Notes under the pieces: generated by a model
The model's database searches: none
Told to the model about the DNA's origin: nothing
The model's input: the letters and a program-made list of their open reading frames with translations, nothing else
Assembly: GCF_022012445.1 (NCBI RefSeq)
Contig: NZ_JAKLTS010000008.1
Span: 62,001 to 126,000 of the forward strand
DNA: 64,000 nt
Reading direction: 5' to 3'
DNA from: Massilia sp. TS11
Lineage (GTDB): Bacteria; Pseudomonadota; Gammaproteobacteria; Burkholderiales; Burkholderiaceae_D
Made by a program: the position numbers and the translations under genes
Shown here: one piece after another, positions 49,825-60,660 of the stretch
Position numbering within the stretch: position 1 is the first letter of the stretch
Layout of the letters: each line of letters begins with the position of its first letter

Positions 49825-51681
49825 TTACAGGCTGACCGGCTGCACCAGGCCGGCCTTGCGGGCCTCCTGGATCAGGCCGCGCACCTCGGCTTCAGCGCGC
49901 CGGGATTCGGCTTCCATCTGCTTGCCCAGCTCGCCCATCTGCTTGCCCAGTTCGGACATCGGCTTGCTGGCCTCGCGCATCTGGCGGCCGATGGCCTCGG
50001 CCTGACCGGCGTGGCGCGCGGCGGCCTGCACATGCAGCTGCTCGGCCTGGGCTTCGGTCTGGGCGCGCGCCACTTCCATGGCCGCTTCGGCCGCTGCGCG
50101 CTTGGCCCGGGCCTGCTCGCTGTCGCCGTTCTGTTCGGCCTCGCGGGCGGCGCGCGCCAGCGCCCGGGCGGCCTTGCGCTGCTCGTTGGCGGCGCGCCGC
50201 ATCTCCTGCTGCAGACGGCGCATCTCGGCGCGTTCGGGTTCGCGCGCCGCGGCTTCCTCGCGCATCTGATCGCCGAGGACGCGCATGCTGTCGCCGTGCA
50301 CGCGCATCTGGGCGCCCAGGCCTTCCATCTGGCTGCTCAGGGCGTCGAGCGGGGCCAGGGCGGCGCGCGCCTTGGCGACGGTGGCGGCATCCTTCACGAC
50401 ATACGCCTTGCCGTCTTCGCGGAACCAGATGAAGTCGCTGCCGATCGTGGGCTTGAGCTTGTCGATCTCGGCGCGGTCGCCGGGGCCGGTGTTGTACATG
50501 CCGCCCTTGTCGTCGGCGCGCACGATGGCCAGGCCGTCGCCGTGCGTCTGGCGCACAGCGCGCAGCGGCTTGCTTGGGCGGGCCGGGGCCGCTTCCGGCG
50601 TGCTGGCCGGGACCGACGCGGCGGCGGCCACGGCCGGCGCAGCGGGGGCCGCCGGGGCGGGATTGCCGGCCCAGGCATACAGGCCGGTACAGGCGAGCGA
50701 CAGGCCGAGGATCGGCAGCGCCAGCTTCCAGTTCAGCGGTTCTTGGGTGGGGCGAACCAGGCGTGTGATACGAGACATCAGTTTTCCTCCATGTGCCGCG
50801 GGGGCAAGTTGGGAAGTGGAGAACTGGAACAAGTCCAGTTCGGACAAAGCAAGCGCGAGACGCCTAGGTTCGCCCAGCATGCTTGCAGCAAGGTCATCCG
50901 CAATCTGCTCGCGTTCGACGCGAATCCGGTGCGACAGCCACCACACGGTCGGGTGGTAGAACAGCAGCACTTCGATCGCGCTTTGCAGCAGATTGACGAG
51001 GTAATCGTGGCGGCGCACATGCGCCAGTTCGTGCGCCAGCAGGGCTTCGAGCAGGGGCGCCGGCATGCCGCTGAGCAGCGCGACCGGCACCAGCACCAGC
51101 GGTTTGAGGCAGCCGGCCGTGACCGGGCCGCTGAGCGCATCGCTGAGCACCAGGCGCACCGGACGGCGCAGGCCCATGCGCGCGGCCAGCGCGTCGAGCC
51201 GGGCCTGCCACAGCGGCGGCGTGGGCGCGGCCGGGGTGTGGCGTTGGCGGCGTACCCAGGCCAGACCGCTGAGCAGGCGCAGACCGAGCAGCCCTGCCCC
51301 GGCCGACCAGAGCAGCACCACCAGCGGCAGGCGCGGCTGCAGTGCCGCGCGCCAGCCGGCCAGCTGGCCGAGCGTGGCCGCGGCCACCCCGCTGTCGGCG
51401 CCGCTGCCGGCGGCGTCCTCGGCGGCCAGCAGCGGCAAGGGCAGCAGGCTGGCCGGCGCGGCGGCGCTGTCGGCCAGGCGCGTCAGCAGCCCGGCCAGCG
51501 GCAGGGCCACACAGGCGCCCAGGGCCAGACAGGCCAACAGATAGCGCGTCTGCGGCCGCGCGCCGCGCAGGGCGCCGAGCAGCAGGGCCGTGATCCAGCC
51601 GATCAGCAGGCCCTGCCAGACAAAGTCGAGCAAGGCCCAGGCGAGGCTGGGCACGAGGTGGTTGAGCAGGCTGGCAGTCAT
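49825..51681 (-). CDS. BlaR1/MecR1-like M56 membrane metallopeptidase with long coiled-coil tail
   Basis: 618 residues. Four N-terminal membrane helices surround a cytoplasmic zinc protease domain with LLAHELAHVRRHDYLVNLLQ (HExxH, near 215-222). A further helix (near 325-345) leads to a large periplasmic or C-terminal region. From about residue 440 this is a Met/Ala/Glu-rich coiled coil with repeated LG.QM blocks (LGAQM, LGDQM, LGKQMGELGKQM). The canonical sensor domain that binds beta-lactam is absent. Usually a BlaI-type repressor gene is next to it, but none is found here. An inverted repeat lies in its promoter region. Confidence 0.88.
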   Translation of the reverse strand: MTASLLNHLVPSLAWALLDFVWQGLLIGWITALLLGALRGARPQTRYLLACLALGACVALPLAGLLTRLADSAAAPASLLPLPLLAAEDAAGSGADSGVAAATLGQLAGWRAALQPRLPLVVLLWSAGAGLLGLRLLSGLAWVRRQRHTPAAPTPPLWQARLDALAARMGLRRPVRLVLSDALSGPVTAGCLKPLVLVPVALLSGMPAPLLEALLAHELAHVRRHDYLVNLLQSAIEVLLFYHPTVWWLSHRIRVEREQIADDLAASMLGEPRRLALALSELDLFQFSTSQLAPAAHGGKLMSRITRLVRPTQEPLNWKLALPILGLSLACTGLYAWAGNPAPAAPAAPAVAAAASVPASTPEAAPARPSKPLRAVRQTHGDGLAIVRADDKGGMYNTGPGDRAEIDKLKPTIGSDFIWFREDGKAYVVKDAATVAKARAALAPLDALSSQMEGLGAQMRVHGDSMRVLGDQMREEAAAREPERAEMRRLQQEMRRAANEQRKAARALARAAREAEQNGDSEQARAKRAAAEAAMEVARAQTEAQAEQLHVQAAARHAGQAEAIGRQMREASKPMSELGKQMGELGKQMEAESRRAEAEVRGLIQEARKAGLVQPVSL

Positions 51682-51707
51682 GGTGTCTCCGTCGATGAAA
51701 CTAGCGT

Positions 51708-51739
51708 AAATGATCTAGAGGCTTTTGTCTAGATCATTT
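51708..51739. promoter_or_regulatory. Perfect 12-bp inverted repeat upstream of the M56 peptidase gene
   Basis: AAATGATCTAGA (51708-51719) and TCTAGATCATTT (51728-51739), with an 8-base spacer, starting 27 bases before the start codon. The placement fits an operator over the promoter; no BlaI gene or other cognate regulator lies beside it. Confidence 0.6.
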
Positions 51740-51860
51740 TGTCTACTTTCGGATATGCATTAGCCTGGCCAGCTTAGGCCGGGCCGCTGGCCCAAGCCAG
51801 CGCGATGCGACGGAATGCACAAACAGCGCCCTGGAAAGCGGGCAGGCGCCCGCCCGGCGC

Positions 51861-52628
51861 TTAGAACGCCTCGGTTTCGGTTTCGGTCTCGGCCTCGATC
51901 TCGATGCCGAGCATGCGCGCGACGGTCTGCCAGATCTGGCGCTGGCTGCTCCACGGCTTGATCAGGAAGCCGTCGGCGCAGCTGTGCCAGGCGGCGTGCT
52001 GGCGCGCGTGCACGAGCAGCGCGGTGCTGCCCAGTTCGGGCAGCAGCTCGGCGCCGTCGCCGTCGGACAGTTCGGGGTCGAGCACGAGCAGCTCGAAATG
52101 CTGGTGGCGCAGCAGGGTGCGCGCTTCGGCCAGCGTGCCCACGTGGGTCACGCGGGCGTCGGTCGACAGCAGCGCGGCCAGGGTGGCGGCGCCGTCTTCG
52201 TCGCTGTCCACGTGCAGCACGCGCGGCACCGCCAGTTCGGCCGCGCGCTGGGCCACGCGGGCGCGCTCGGCAGCGGCCTGGCTGGCCGCGGCCGGCGCCA
52301 GTGCCGGCAGCACGCTGTCGCGCACCTGGTCGCGCAGGCGGGTCAGGTCGGCCAGAGCCGTTTCCAGATTGGCCAGGGCCTTGCGCACCGTCGCGGCCGG
52401 CATGCCGGTGGCCAGCTCGCCATCGAGGGCGCGGCGGGCCTGCTCGCCGATGCCGCCTTCGATATGGGCGAAGGCGTCGAGGGCTTGCGGCACCATCAGC
52501 AGCGGTGCGGCGGCGCGGCGCGGACGGCGGCGCGGCGCATGCGGGCCGGGCGGACGCTGGACCGGGGTGGCGCAGGTGGCGCTGGCGGCGCTGATCAGGC
52601 AGCGCAGGGCGGGGTAAGCGATCTTCAT
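51861..52628 (-). CDS. Receiver-domain protein with an atypical N-terminal helical domain
   Basis: 255 residues. The C-terminal half is a CheY-like receiver: acidic site VLHVDSDEDG, phospho-acceptor in LLVLDPELSDGDG, and Lys in FLIKPWSSQRQIW; the switch Thr/Ser region is degenerate (LLVHARQ). The N-terminal half is basic and Pro/Arg-rich, then forms long helices (ALDAFAHIEGGIGEQARRAL; VRKALANLETALADLTRLRD). The end is IEIEAETETETEAF, encoded by a hexamer repeat. It starts ten bases after the chemoreceptor stop, so it may act in that receptor's pathway; that is inference. GGAGG precedes the ATG at 52628. Confidence 0.75.
   Translation of the reverse strand: MKIAYPALRCLISAASATCATPVQRPPGPHAPRRRPRRAAAPLLMVPQALDAFAHIEGGIGEQARRALDGELATGMPAATVRKALANLETALADLTRLRDQVRDSVLPALAPAAASQAAAERARVAQRAAELAVPRVLHVDSDEDGAATLAALLSTDARVTHVGTLAEARTLLRHQHFELLVLDPELSDGDGAELLPELGSTALLVHARQHAAWHSCADGFLIKPWSSQRQIWQTVARMLGIEIEAETETETEAF
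51871..51906. repeat. Six tandem TCGxxx hexamers in the receiver-domain gene
   Basis: TCGGTT, TCGGTT, TCGGTC, TCGGCC, TCGATC, TCGATG. They encode the alternating acidic tail of the minus-strand gene. The unit is six bases, so changes in number would keep the reading frame. Confidence 0.7.
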
Positions 52629-52638
52629 GCGGCCCTCC

Positions 52639-54255
52639 TCAATACGCGCTGAGCGCCGGTTTGCCACGGCCGGCCGGGCGCCGCGGCGCGGACGCGCCCA
52701 GCTGGTTGGCGTCGAGCTTGAACTGGCTGACCGTCTGCTTCAGGCCGGCCGCCTGGTTGCGCATCGCGTCGGCCGCGGCGGCGGCCTGTTCGACCAGGGC
52801 GGCATTCTGCTGGGTGCTGTGGTCCATCTGGGTGATCGCCTCGTTGACCTGGGCCACGCCCGAGGCCTGCTCGGCGCTGGCCAGGCTGATCTCGGAGATG
52901 ACCTGGCCCACGCTCTGGATGCTGGTGACGATCTTTTCCATCGTCTCGCCGGTCTGGCGCACCAGCTCGGCGCCCTTGCCGACCTTGTCGACCGAGTCGT
53001 CGATCAGGGTCTTGATCTCCTTGGCGGCGCTGGCCGAACGCTGGGCCAGATTGCGCACCTCCTGGGCCACCACGGCGAAACCGCGCCCGGCCTCGCCGGC
53101 GCGCGCCGCTTCGACGGCGGCGTTCAGGGCCAGAATATTGGTCTGGAAGGCGATGCCGTCGATGGTGGTGATGATGTCTTCGATGCGGCGCGCCGATTCT
53201 TCGATCGAGCTCATGGTGCCGACCACTTCGCTGACCAGCATCCCGCCCTGCTGGGCCACGCCGGTGGCCTCGCGCGCCATCTTGTCGGCGTGCTGGGCAT
53301 GGTCGGCGTTCTGGCGCACGGTCGAGGTCAGTTCCTCGACCGAAGCGGCGGTTTCTTCGAGCGAACCGGCCTGCTGTTCGGTGCGGGCCGACAGGTCCTG
53401 GTTGCCGGCGGCGATCTCGTCCGAGGCGGTGGCGATCATGTCGGTGCCGCTGCGCACTTCGCTGACCAGTTTCTGCAAGCTGCCATTCATGGTCTCGAGC
53501 GCTTCCAGCAGCTGCCCGGTTTCATCCTGCGATTCGGCGCGGATATGCGCGGTCAGGTCGCCCTCGGCCACGCGCTGGGCGACGCCGACGGCGGCGCGGA
53601 TCGGCTGCGCGATCATGCGCGCCACCACGCTCGAGGTGACCAGGCCCAGGGCCACGGCCACGACGATGGCGGCGGCAATCGCCATGCGCGCGCTCTGGTA
53701 GGTGCTCTCCGCATGCTTGCCGGCGCGCGCGGCGCCCTCCACATTGACCTGCACCAGCTTGTCGAGATCGGTCATCACGGCCAGGAAGCTGGCCGCCAGC
53801 GGGCCGGCCATCAGGCGGCGCGCATCGTCAAAACGCGCTTCCTTCATCATCGCCAGGGCCTGCTGGTGGCCGGCCAGGAAGCTGTCGAGCTCACGCGAAA
53901 TCTTCGGATACAGGCGCTTTTCTTCTTCCTCGCTGATCATCGGCTCGTACAGGGCGCGCGCTTTCTGCAGCGCGGCCAGGCTGTCGGCCAGACCCTTGTC
54001 GGCGCGCGCTTCGGCGGCCTCGTCGGCGGCGATCAGGCGCGCCAGCTGGAAGCGGCGAAACGCGTTCAGGCCCGACTTGTAATCATTGATGGTGGCCACC
54101 GAGGGGCCCCAGTTGGTCGTCAGTTCTTCGACCTCGTCATTGAGCACCGCCATGCGCCAGATCGCAAACACGCCGACGAAGACGGTCAACAGCAGAATGC
54201 CAACATTCACCACGAACAGTTTGTTGGCGATTCTCAGATTTTGAAACGCAGACAT
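52639..54255 (-). CDS. Methyl-accepting chemotaxis protein
   Basis: 538 residues. Membrane helices at about 12-32 and 190-212 border a four-helix-bundle periplasmic sensor. A HAMP domain and the cytoplasmic signalling hairpin follow, with the fully conserved tip FQTNILALNAAVEAARAGEAGRGFAVVA (near 390). The C-terminus lacks the NWETF-type pentapeptide tether for CheR. The ligand is unknown. The start at 54255 gives MSAFQNLRIANKLFVVNVG. The receiver-domain gene follows in the same orientation. Confidence 0.96.
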   Translation of the reverse strand: MSAFQNLRIANKLFVVNVGILLLTVFVGVFAIWRMAVLNDEVEELTTNWGPSVATINDYKSGLNAFRRFQLARLIAADEAAEARADKGLADSLAALQKARALYEPMISEEEEKRLYPKISRELDSFLAGHQQALAMMKEARFDDARRLMAGPLAASFLAVMTDLDKLVQVNVEGAARAGKHAESTYQSARMAIAAAIVVAVALGLVTSSVVARMIAQPIRAAVGVAQRVAEGDLTAHIRAESQDETGQLLEALETMNGSLQKLVSEVRSGTDMIATASDEIAAGNQDLSARTEQQAGSLEETAASVEELTSTVRQNADHAQHADKMAREATGVAQQGGMLVSEVVGTMSSIEESARRIEDIITTIDGIAFQTNILALNAAVEAARAGEAGRGFAVVAQEVRNLAQRSASAAKEIKTLIDDSVDKVGKGAELVRQTGETMEKIVTSIQSVGQVISEISLASAEQASGVAQVNEAITQMDHSTQQNAALVEQAAAAADAMRNQAAGLKQTVSQFKLDANQLGASAPRRPAGRGKPALSAY

Positions 54256-54481
54256 GAGTTCTCCCAAATCGCACTCCTGCACGCAATGGGGCAGGAACCA
54301 CAATCGGCGGAGCTGGGCCGAGACGAAAATTCGGCCGCGGGGGACATGGCGGCTGGCGCCGTCAGGCAGCGGGGTGGGGCTGCGGGGGACGGGAAAGCGT
54401 ACAGCGACGCTTCGTTAGCAAGTGTACTCTATTTTCCTGACGGGAACTTTACGCTTTACGAAATTAATTCTTCCGCAATGC

Positions 54482-55117
54482 TCATTTACCCTTGAGGCGG
54501 GAATTGAAGGCCGCGTGCAGGCTGTTCAAGACCTCCTCGGCGGCCAGCAGCTGCTCGGCCACTTCATTGATCTTGCGCCGGTTCGAGCGCGCATGGTCGC
54601 GCAGCACCTCGAAGGCGGTGTTGCGGTCGGACTGGAACTTGGCCATCAGCAGGCCGACGGCCAGGCTGGTCTCGCGCCCGGCGGCCAGGGCCGTGTTCAG
54701 ATTGATTTCGGTGCGGCGCAGATGGCGGATCTCATCGGCGCGGGCCAGCGCCGCCTCGAAGGCCGGCATCAGGCGGGCCGCGTCGACCGGCTTGACCACA
54801 TAGCCGACGGCGCCGTAGGCGGCGGCCTGCTTGGCCGAGTCGGAATCGCCGCTGGCGGACAGGAACATGAAGGGCACGGCCGTCTCGGCATGCAGCTGGC
54901 GCGCCAGCTCCAGGCCGGACATGCCGGGCATATTGATGTCGAGCAGGGCCATGTCCGGCTCGACCTTCTCGATGATGGCCAGGGCCTGCTCGGCCGAGGT
55001 CGCCTCCTGGGTTTCATAGCCGGCGCTGCTCAGTACGGCACTGAGAAACTGCAGCAACAGCTGGTCGTCGTCCACGATCAGAATGCGGCGTTTGGCGCGG
55101 GGCTGGCTCGTCATCAT
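54482..55117 (-). CDS. Receiver-ANTAR response regulator
   Basis: 211 residues. The receiver has the acidic pair IVDDDQL, phospho-Asp in MALLDINMPGMSG (near 59) and YVVKPVDAARL. It is followed by a helix and an ANTAR RNA-binding domain (about 135-200; INLNTALAAGRETSLAVGLLMAKF, NTAFEVLRDHARSNRRKINEVAEQLL). ANTAR proteins bind paired RNA hairpins and stop premature termination. Its RNA target is not visible here. Two adjacent ATGs (55117 and 55114) are both possible starts after GAGGAAAG. Confidence 0.9.
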   Translation of the reverse strand: MMTSQPRAKRRILIVDDDQLLLQFLSAVLSSAGYETQEATSAEQALAIIEKVEPDMALLDINMPGMSGLELARQLHAETAVPFMFLSASGDSDSAKQAAAYGAVGYVVKPVDAARLMPAFEAALARADEIRHLRRTEINLNTALAAGRETSLAVGLLMAKFQSDRNTAFEVLRDHARSNRRKINEVAEQLLAAEEVLNSLHAAFNSRLKGK

Positions 55118-55177
55118 CTTTCCTCACGTCAATTCATTTGCCTCGATTATACGGCCCGTCCGAGGAAAAAAACCAGT

Positions 55178-55786
55178 TCATGCGAACAAGTTTGTGAAGG
55201 CGCGCGCGGCCGCTTCGGGATCGGGCGCGGCGCACACGCTGGTGATCGCGGCCACCATGTCGGCCCCGCGCGTGACCAGGGGCGCGGCCCGGTCCGGCGT
55301 CATGCCGCCGATCACCACCAGCGGCAGCGCATAGCGTGCGCGCGCCGTGTCGAGCAGGGCCGGCGGCGTGACGAAGTCGTAGCGCTTGACCGGCGACGGA
55401 TAGAAGCCGCCGAAAGCCAGATAGCTGGCGCCCGCGGCCGCGGCAGCATCGGCGCGCGCCAGCTCGCCGTAGCAGGAGGCGCCGACGATCTTGTCCGGCC
55501 CGAGGGCGGCACGCGCCTCGGCCACGCTGATGTCGGTGCCGCCCACATGCAGGCCATCGGCGCCGAGCGCCTGGCACAGGGCCAGATGGTCATTGATCAC
55601 TAGCGGCACCTGGTAGCGCCGGCACACGGCCAGCAGGGCCGCGCCCTGCTCCACCCGCAGCGCCGGCGCGGCCTCCTTGTGGCGGTACTGGACCAGCACG
55701 GCGCCGCCGCGCAGGGCGGCCTCGGTCACGGCCAGCAGACGGGCCGTGTCATCCCAGTTGGGGCTGACGAAATACAGTCCACGCAT
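55178..55786 (-). CDS. thiE: Thiamine-phosphate synthase
   Basis: 202 residues, single TIM barrel. It joins HMP-diphosphate and thiazole phosphate into thiamine monophosphate. Seen are VQYRHKEA, VINDHLALCQALGADGLHVGGTD, GASCYGELARA and FGGFYPSPVK, the expected substrate loops. Its start overlaps the thiD stop by one base (TGATG), with GAGAAGGAGA inside thiD as ribosome site. It is the last gene of the riboswitch-controlled thiCSGDE operon. Confidence 0.95.
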   Translation of the reverse strand: MRGLYFVSPNWDDTARLLAVTEAALRGGAVLVQYRHKEAAPALRVEQGAALLAVCRRYQVPLVINDHLALCQALGADGLHVGGTDISVAEARAALGPDKIVGASCYGELARADAAAAAGASYLAFGGFYPSPVKRYDFVTPPALLDTARARYALPLVVIGGMTPDRAAPLVTRGADMVAAITSVCAAPDPEAAARAFTNLFA

Positions 55787-56544
55787 CAGATCTCCTTCTC
55801 ACACCATCGTTCGGGAATGCGCTGGCCGGGGCCGATGGCATAGGCCCCGGCCAGCGTCGCATGGGTATAGGCCTGGGCCGCCTGCAGCGCCGCGTCGAGC
55901 GGCTCGCCCAGGGCCAGGCACGCGGCCAGGCTGGCCGCCAGGGTGCAGCCGCTGCCATGGAACTCGCCGTCCAGACGCGGCCAGCGCCAGCTGCGCTCGC
56001 CGTGGGGGCCGCGCCAGCGGTTGCAGACCTCGGGGCCGTCCCCATGGCCGCCGGTCTGCAGCACCTCGGGGCCGCCCTGCCACGGGCCGTCCAGACCCAG
56101 GGCGGCCGCCTCGGGGCCGTTCGGCAGCACCACGCTGGCCAGCGGCAGCAGGGTCTGCACGGCCAGACGCGCATCGTCGCGCGCCAGCGGATCGCCGCGC
56201 CCGCTGGCCAGCACCGGATCGAGCACAATCGGCAGGGCCGGCTGACGCGCGCGCAGGGCCGCCAGCTGCGTCGCCAGCGCGGCCGCATTGGCAAGGCTGC
56301 CGCAGATGCCGATCTTGACGGCGGCCAGCGGCAGCGCCGCCGTCAGCGCCTGCAGCTGCTGGTCCAGCAGGGCCGGATCGACCGGCTGCACGGCGTACAC
56401 GCGGTTCTGGTCCTGGACGGTCAGTGCGGTGACCACGGGCAGCGCATGCGCGCCCTGGGCGGCGATGGCCTGCACATCGGCCGTGATGCCGGCCCCGCCC
56501 GACGGATCGAGCCCGGCCAGCACCAGCACGCACGGGCGCCTCAT
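55786..56544 (-). CDS. thiD: Hydroxymethylpyrimidine/phosphomethylpyrimidine kinase
   Basis: 252 residues, ribokinase-like. [23 protein letters not shown] (about 9-31) binds HMP, and the C-terminal [22 protein letters not shown] holds the catalytic Asp/anion hole (GSGCT). Two-step phosphorylation of HMP precedes the ThiE reaction. The start overlaps the thiG stop by four bases. Confidence 0.95.
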   Translation of the reverse strand: MRRPCVLVLAGLDPSGGAGITADVQAIAAQGAHALPVVTALTVQDQNRVYAVQPVDPALLDQQLQALTAALPLAAVKIGICGSLANAAALATQLAALRARQPALPIVLDPVLASGRGDPLARDDARLAVQTLLPLASVVLPNGPEAAALGLDGPWQGGPEVLQTGGHGDGPEVCNRWRGPHGERSWRWPRLDGEFHGSGCTLAASLAACLALGEPLDAALQAAQAYTHATLAGAYAIGPGQRIPERWCEKEI

Positions 56545-57332
56545 GCGTTGACGCGCCCGGCCATCGGCGACGAGGGCGCGGCCGCGAACTTGCGCGGCAT
56601 GCGCCCGGCCAGGTAGGCTTGGCGACCGGCCTCGACGGCCAGCTTCATCGCACGCGCCATGCGCACCGGCTCGCGCGCGGCGGCGATGGCGGTGTTCATC
56701 AGCACGCCGTCGCAGCCGAGTTCCATCGCAATCGCCGCATCCGAGGCGGTGCCGACGCCGGCATCGACCAGCACCGGCACGCGCGCCTGTTCGATGATCA
56801 AGGACAGATTCCAGGGATTGAGGATGCCCATACCCGAGCCGATCAGCGAGGCCAGCGGCATGATCGCGCAGCAGCCGATGTCCTCCAGCATGCGCGCCTG
56901 GATCGGGTCGTCGCTGCAGTAGACCATCACGTCAAAGCCGTCCTGCACCAGCATGCGCGCGGCCTTCAGAGTCTCCGGCATATTCGGGAACAGGGTCTTC
57001 TCGTCGCCCAGCACTTCGAGCTTGACCAGCTTGTGCCCGTTGAGCAGCTCGCGCGCCATCTGCAGCGTGTAGACGGCGTCCTCGGCATTGAAGCAGCCGG
57101 CCGTGTTGGGCAGGATCGTGAATTCCTGCGGCGGCACATAGTCGAGCAGGCTGGGCGCGTGCGGGTCCTGGCCGATGTTCACGCGGCGGATCGCCACCGT
57201 GATGATCTCGGCCCCGGCGGCCAGCGTGGCCGCGCGCGTCTGCTCCAGGCTCTGGTATTTGCCGCTGCCGACCAGCAGGCGCGATTGGTAGGTTTTTCCT
57301 GCGATGCTCAGCAGGTCGGTATCGGTGTGCAT
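56541..57332 (-). CDS. thiG: Thiazole synthase
   Basis: 263 residues. It forms the thiazole ring from DXP, ThiS-thiocarboxylate and dehydroglycine. [16 protein letters not shown] at the N-terminus, [22 protein letters not shown] (Lys at the DXP site near 110) and [30 protein letters not shown] are typical. CAGGAG precedes the ATG at 57332; the longer in-frame extension is not needed. Confidence 0.96.
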   Translation of the reverse strand: MHTDTDLLSIAGKTYQSRLLVGSGKYQSLEQTRAATLAAGAEIITVAIRRVNIGQDPHAPSLLDYVPPQEFTILPNTAGCFNAEDAVYTLQMARELLNGHKLVKLEVLGDEKTLFPNMPETLKAARMLVQDGFDVMVYCSDDPIQARMLEDIGCCAIMPLASLIGSGMGILNPWNLSLIIEQARVPVLVDAGVGTASDAAIAMELGCDGVLMNTAIAAAREPVRMARAMKLAVEAGRQAYLAGRMPRKFAAAPSSPMAGRVNA

Positions 57333-57351
57333 GATGACTCCTGAAAAAAGT

Positions 57352-57555
57352 TCAGCCCCCGCCGATGGCGCGGACAATATCAATCTGCTGGCCCGGCTGC
57401 AGGCGGAAGCCGGCCCACTGGGGCCGCGGCACCACGCGCCGGTCGACCGCCACGGCCACGGCCTGCTGGCCGAGCGCCAGGCTGGCGACCAGCTCGGCCA
57501 GGGTCTGTTCCGGCGCCAGCGGCTGCGCCGTTCCGTTGACGAGAATGCTGGCCAT
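57352..57555 (-). CDS. thiS: Thiamine sulfur-carrier protein ThiS
   Basis: 67 residues, ubiquitin-like fold, ending in the required Gly-Gly (VRAIGGG). The body ([23 protein letters not shown]) is typical. ThiF or another activating enzyme is needed to make the thiocarboxylate and is not nearby. It sits two bases downstream of thiC and 19 before thiG. Confidence 0.94.
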   Translation of the reverse strand: MASILVNGTAQPLAPEQTLAELVASLALGQQAVAVAVDRRVVPRPQWAGFRLQPGQQIDIVRAIGGG

Positions 57556-57557
57556 GC

Positions 57558-59504
<1,947 letters not shown>

Positions 59505-59514
59505 TCAATCTTGC

Positions 59515-59594
59515 TTCCCTTCGCTGGCATTATCCAGATCAGGTTCGGAGGGTATTTCTCACCCGCGCAGCTGGTGCAGCGCAGGACCCCTAGC
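59515..59594 (-). ncRNA. TPP riboswitch (THI element)
   Basis: The leftward RNA contains the conserved THI-box blocks: AGGGGUCC near the 5' side, a GGGUGAGAAAUACCC helper-stem region, then CCGAACCUGAUCUGGAUAAU and GCCAGCGAAGGGA. It begins about 30 bases after a TATAAT and ends about 75 bases before the thiC ATG. TPP binding would be expected to shut down the thiC operon through the ribosome-site hairpin. Confidence 0.95.
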
Positions 59595-59621
59595 GATTGC
59601 CGCCCCGTTGGCGGCGCGCCC

Positions 59622-59627
59622 ATTATA
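59622..59627 (-). promoter_or_regulatory. -10 element of the thi operon
   Basis: A perfect leftward TATAAT, placed so that transcription would start about 20 bases before the TPP riboswitch. The -35 would fall at the 3' end of the neighbouring MBL gene and is not a good match. Confidence 0.55.
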
Positions 59628-59642
59628 CGGGAAGCGTGCGCC

Positions 59643-60572
59643 TCATGGCTGATGGCCGAGGCGCACCCGCATGGCCGGATGGCGCGCCGCCAGCGCCAGC
59701 AGGCGTTCGAGCTGCCGCTGGTTGCCGTCCAGATCGGCCGTGAAGTCGCCCGGGCCGACCGCATGCTCCCAGCCCCAGCGCGTGTGGCAGGTGTCGCCGG
59801 CCAGCAGCACCGGGCCGTCGGGCGTGCGCACCACATAGGCCACGCTGCCCGGCGTGTGGCCCGGCACGCTGATGGCGAACAGGCTGGCGTCGCCGAACAC
59901 ATCGAGCACCCCGTCGAAGCGCCCGTCCGGATCGGGGCGGAAGGCGAATTCGCGCAGCGCCGCCTTGCCGTTGAGCAGAGCATCGCTGCTGCCGCGCACG
60001 AACAGGTTCTGCCAGCTGCGCGCGCGCGCCTCGCCCGGGCCGACGAACAGCGCGCTATTGGCCGGAATCGCCGGCAGGCCGCTGATGTGGTCCAGATGCA
60101 GGTGGGTAAACAGCACGCCCTGCAGCGGGCCGGACAGCTGGGCGAGCACGTCCTCGGTCGGCGTGCGCAGGCGCAGGGTGTCGAGCGCCATGGCACGCGC
60201 GACCAGCCAGCCGAGGCCGGCGCCGCCGGGGTCCGCGGCCAGCCGGCGCGCGACGCCCGTATCGACCAGGAAATTGCCATACACGGGATGGCGCAGCACA
60301 TGCGTGTACACCTGGATGGCTTCGCTGTGATCGCGCAGGCCGGCGCGGCGTGCGGCCGCGTGATCGAGGTTCAGCAGGCCCGCCAGCGGCACCTGCCAGT
60401 CGGCCGTGTTGACCGATTCGAGCTGGATCGGGCCGGGCGTGTCGAGCAGACGCTCCATGGCCGAACTGGCCACAGGCACGCCGGGCGCGGCCACCGGACT
60501 CAGGGGATGGGTGCTGAGCGAGCAGGCCGCGAGACTGAGGGCGGCCACGGCCGCGCCAAGAGAACGCCACAT
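59643..60572 (-). CDS. MBL-fold metallohydrolase lipoprotein
   Basis: 309 residues. Lipoprotein signal MWRSLGAAVAALSLAAC, then a metallo-beta-lactamase fold with THLHLDHISG (HxHxDH, near 158-165), later metal ligands in SVPGHTPGSVAY and LLAGDTCHTRWG, and LGHQP at the end. The family covers lactonases, thiolesterases and others; the arrangement is most like lactonase- or AttM-type hydrolases, but the substrate is not established. It is divergent from a LysR gene that may regulate it. Confidence 0.85.
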   Translation of the reverse strand: MWRSLGAAVAALSLAACSLSTHPLSPVAAPGVPVASSAMERLLDTPGPIQLESVNTADWQVPLAGLLNLDHAAARRAGLRDHSEAIQVYTHVLRHPVYGNFLVDTGVARRLAADPGGAGLGWLVARAMALDTLRLRTPTEDVLAQLSGPLQGVLFTHLHLDHISGLPAIPANSALFVGPGEARARSWQNLFVRGSSDALLNGKAALREFAFRPDPDGRFDGVLDVFGDASLFAISVPGHTPGSVAYVVRTPDGPVLLAGDTCHTRWGWEHAVGPGDFTADLDGNQRQLERLLALAARHPAMRVRLGHQP

Positions 60573-60623
60573 GAGACTTTCCTTCCAAGACGAGATGCGC
60601 TATTGTCTCCATCCATAAATGCA

Positions 60624-60638
60624 TTAGCAATTGACTAA
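60624..60638. promoter_or_regulatory. LysR-type T-N11-A palindrome between the MBL and lysR-type genes
   Basis: TTAGCAATTGACTAA: imperfect dyad TTAG/CTAA containing a T-N11-A core (60625-60637). It lies 23 bases before the LysR-type start codon and 52 bases before the MBL start codon, the usual position for an autoregulated divergent LysR pair. Confidence 0.5.
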
Positions 60639-60660
60639 ATATTGATACAGTCATCCGATT

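Noticed and set aside
54256-54481. A flagellar sigma-28 promoter in front of the chemoreceptor gene.
   Set aside because: A GCCGATTG stretch is present, but no TAAA box lies at the required distance. The 226-base gap holds nothing else that I can support.
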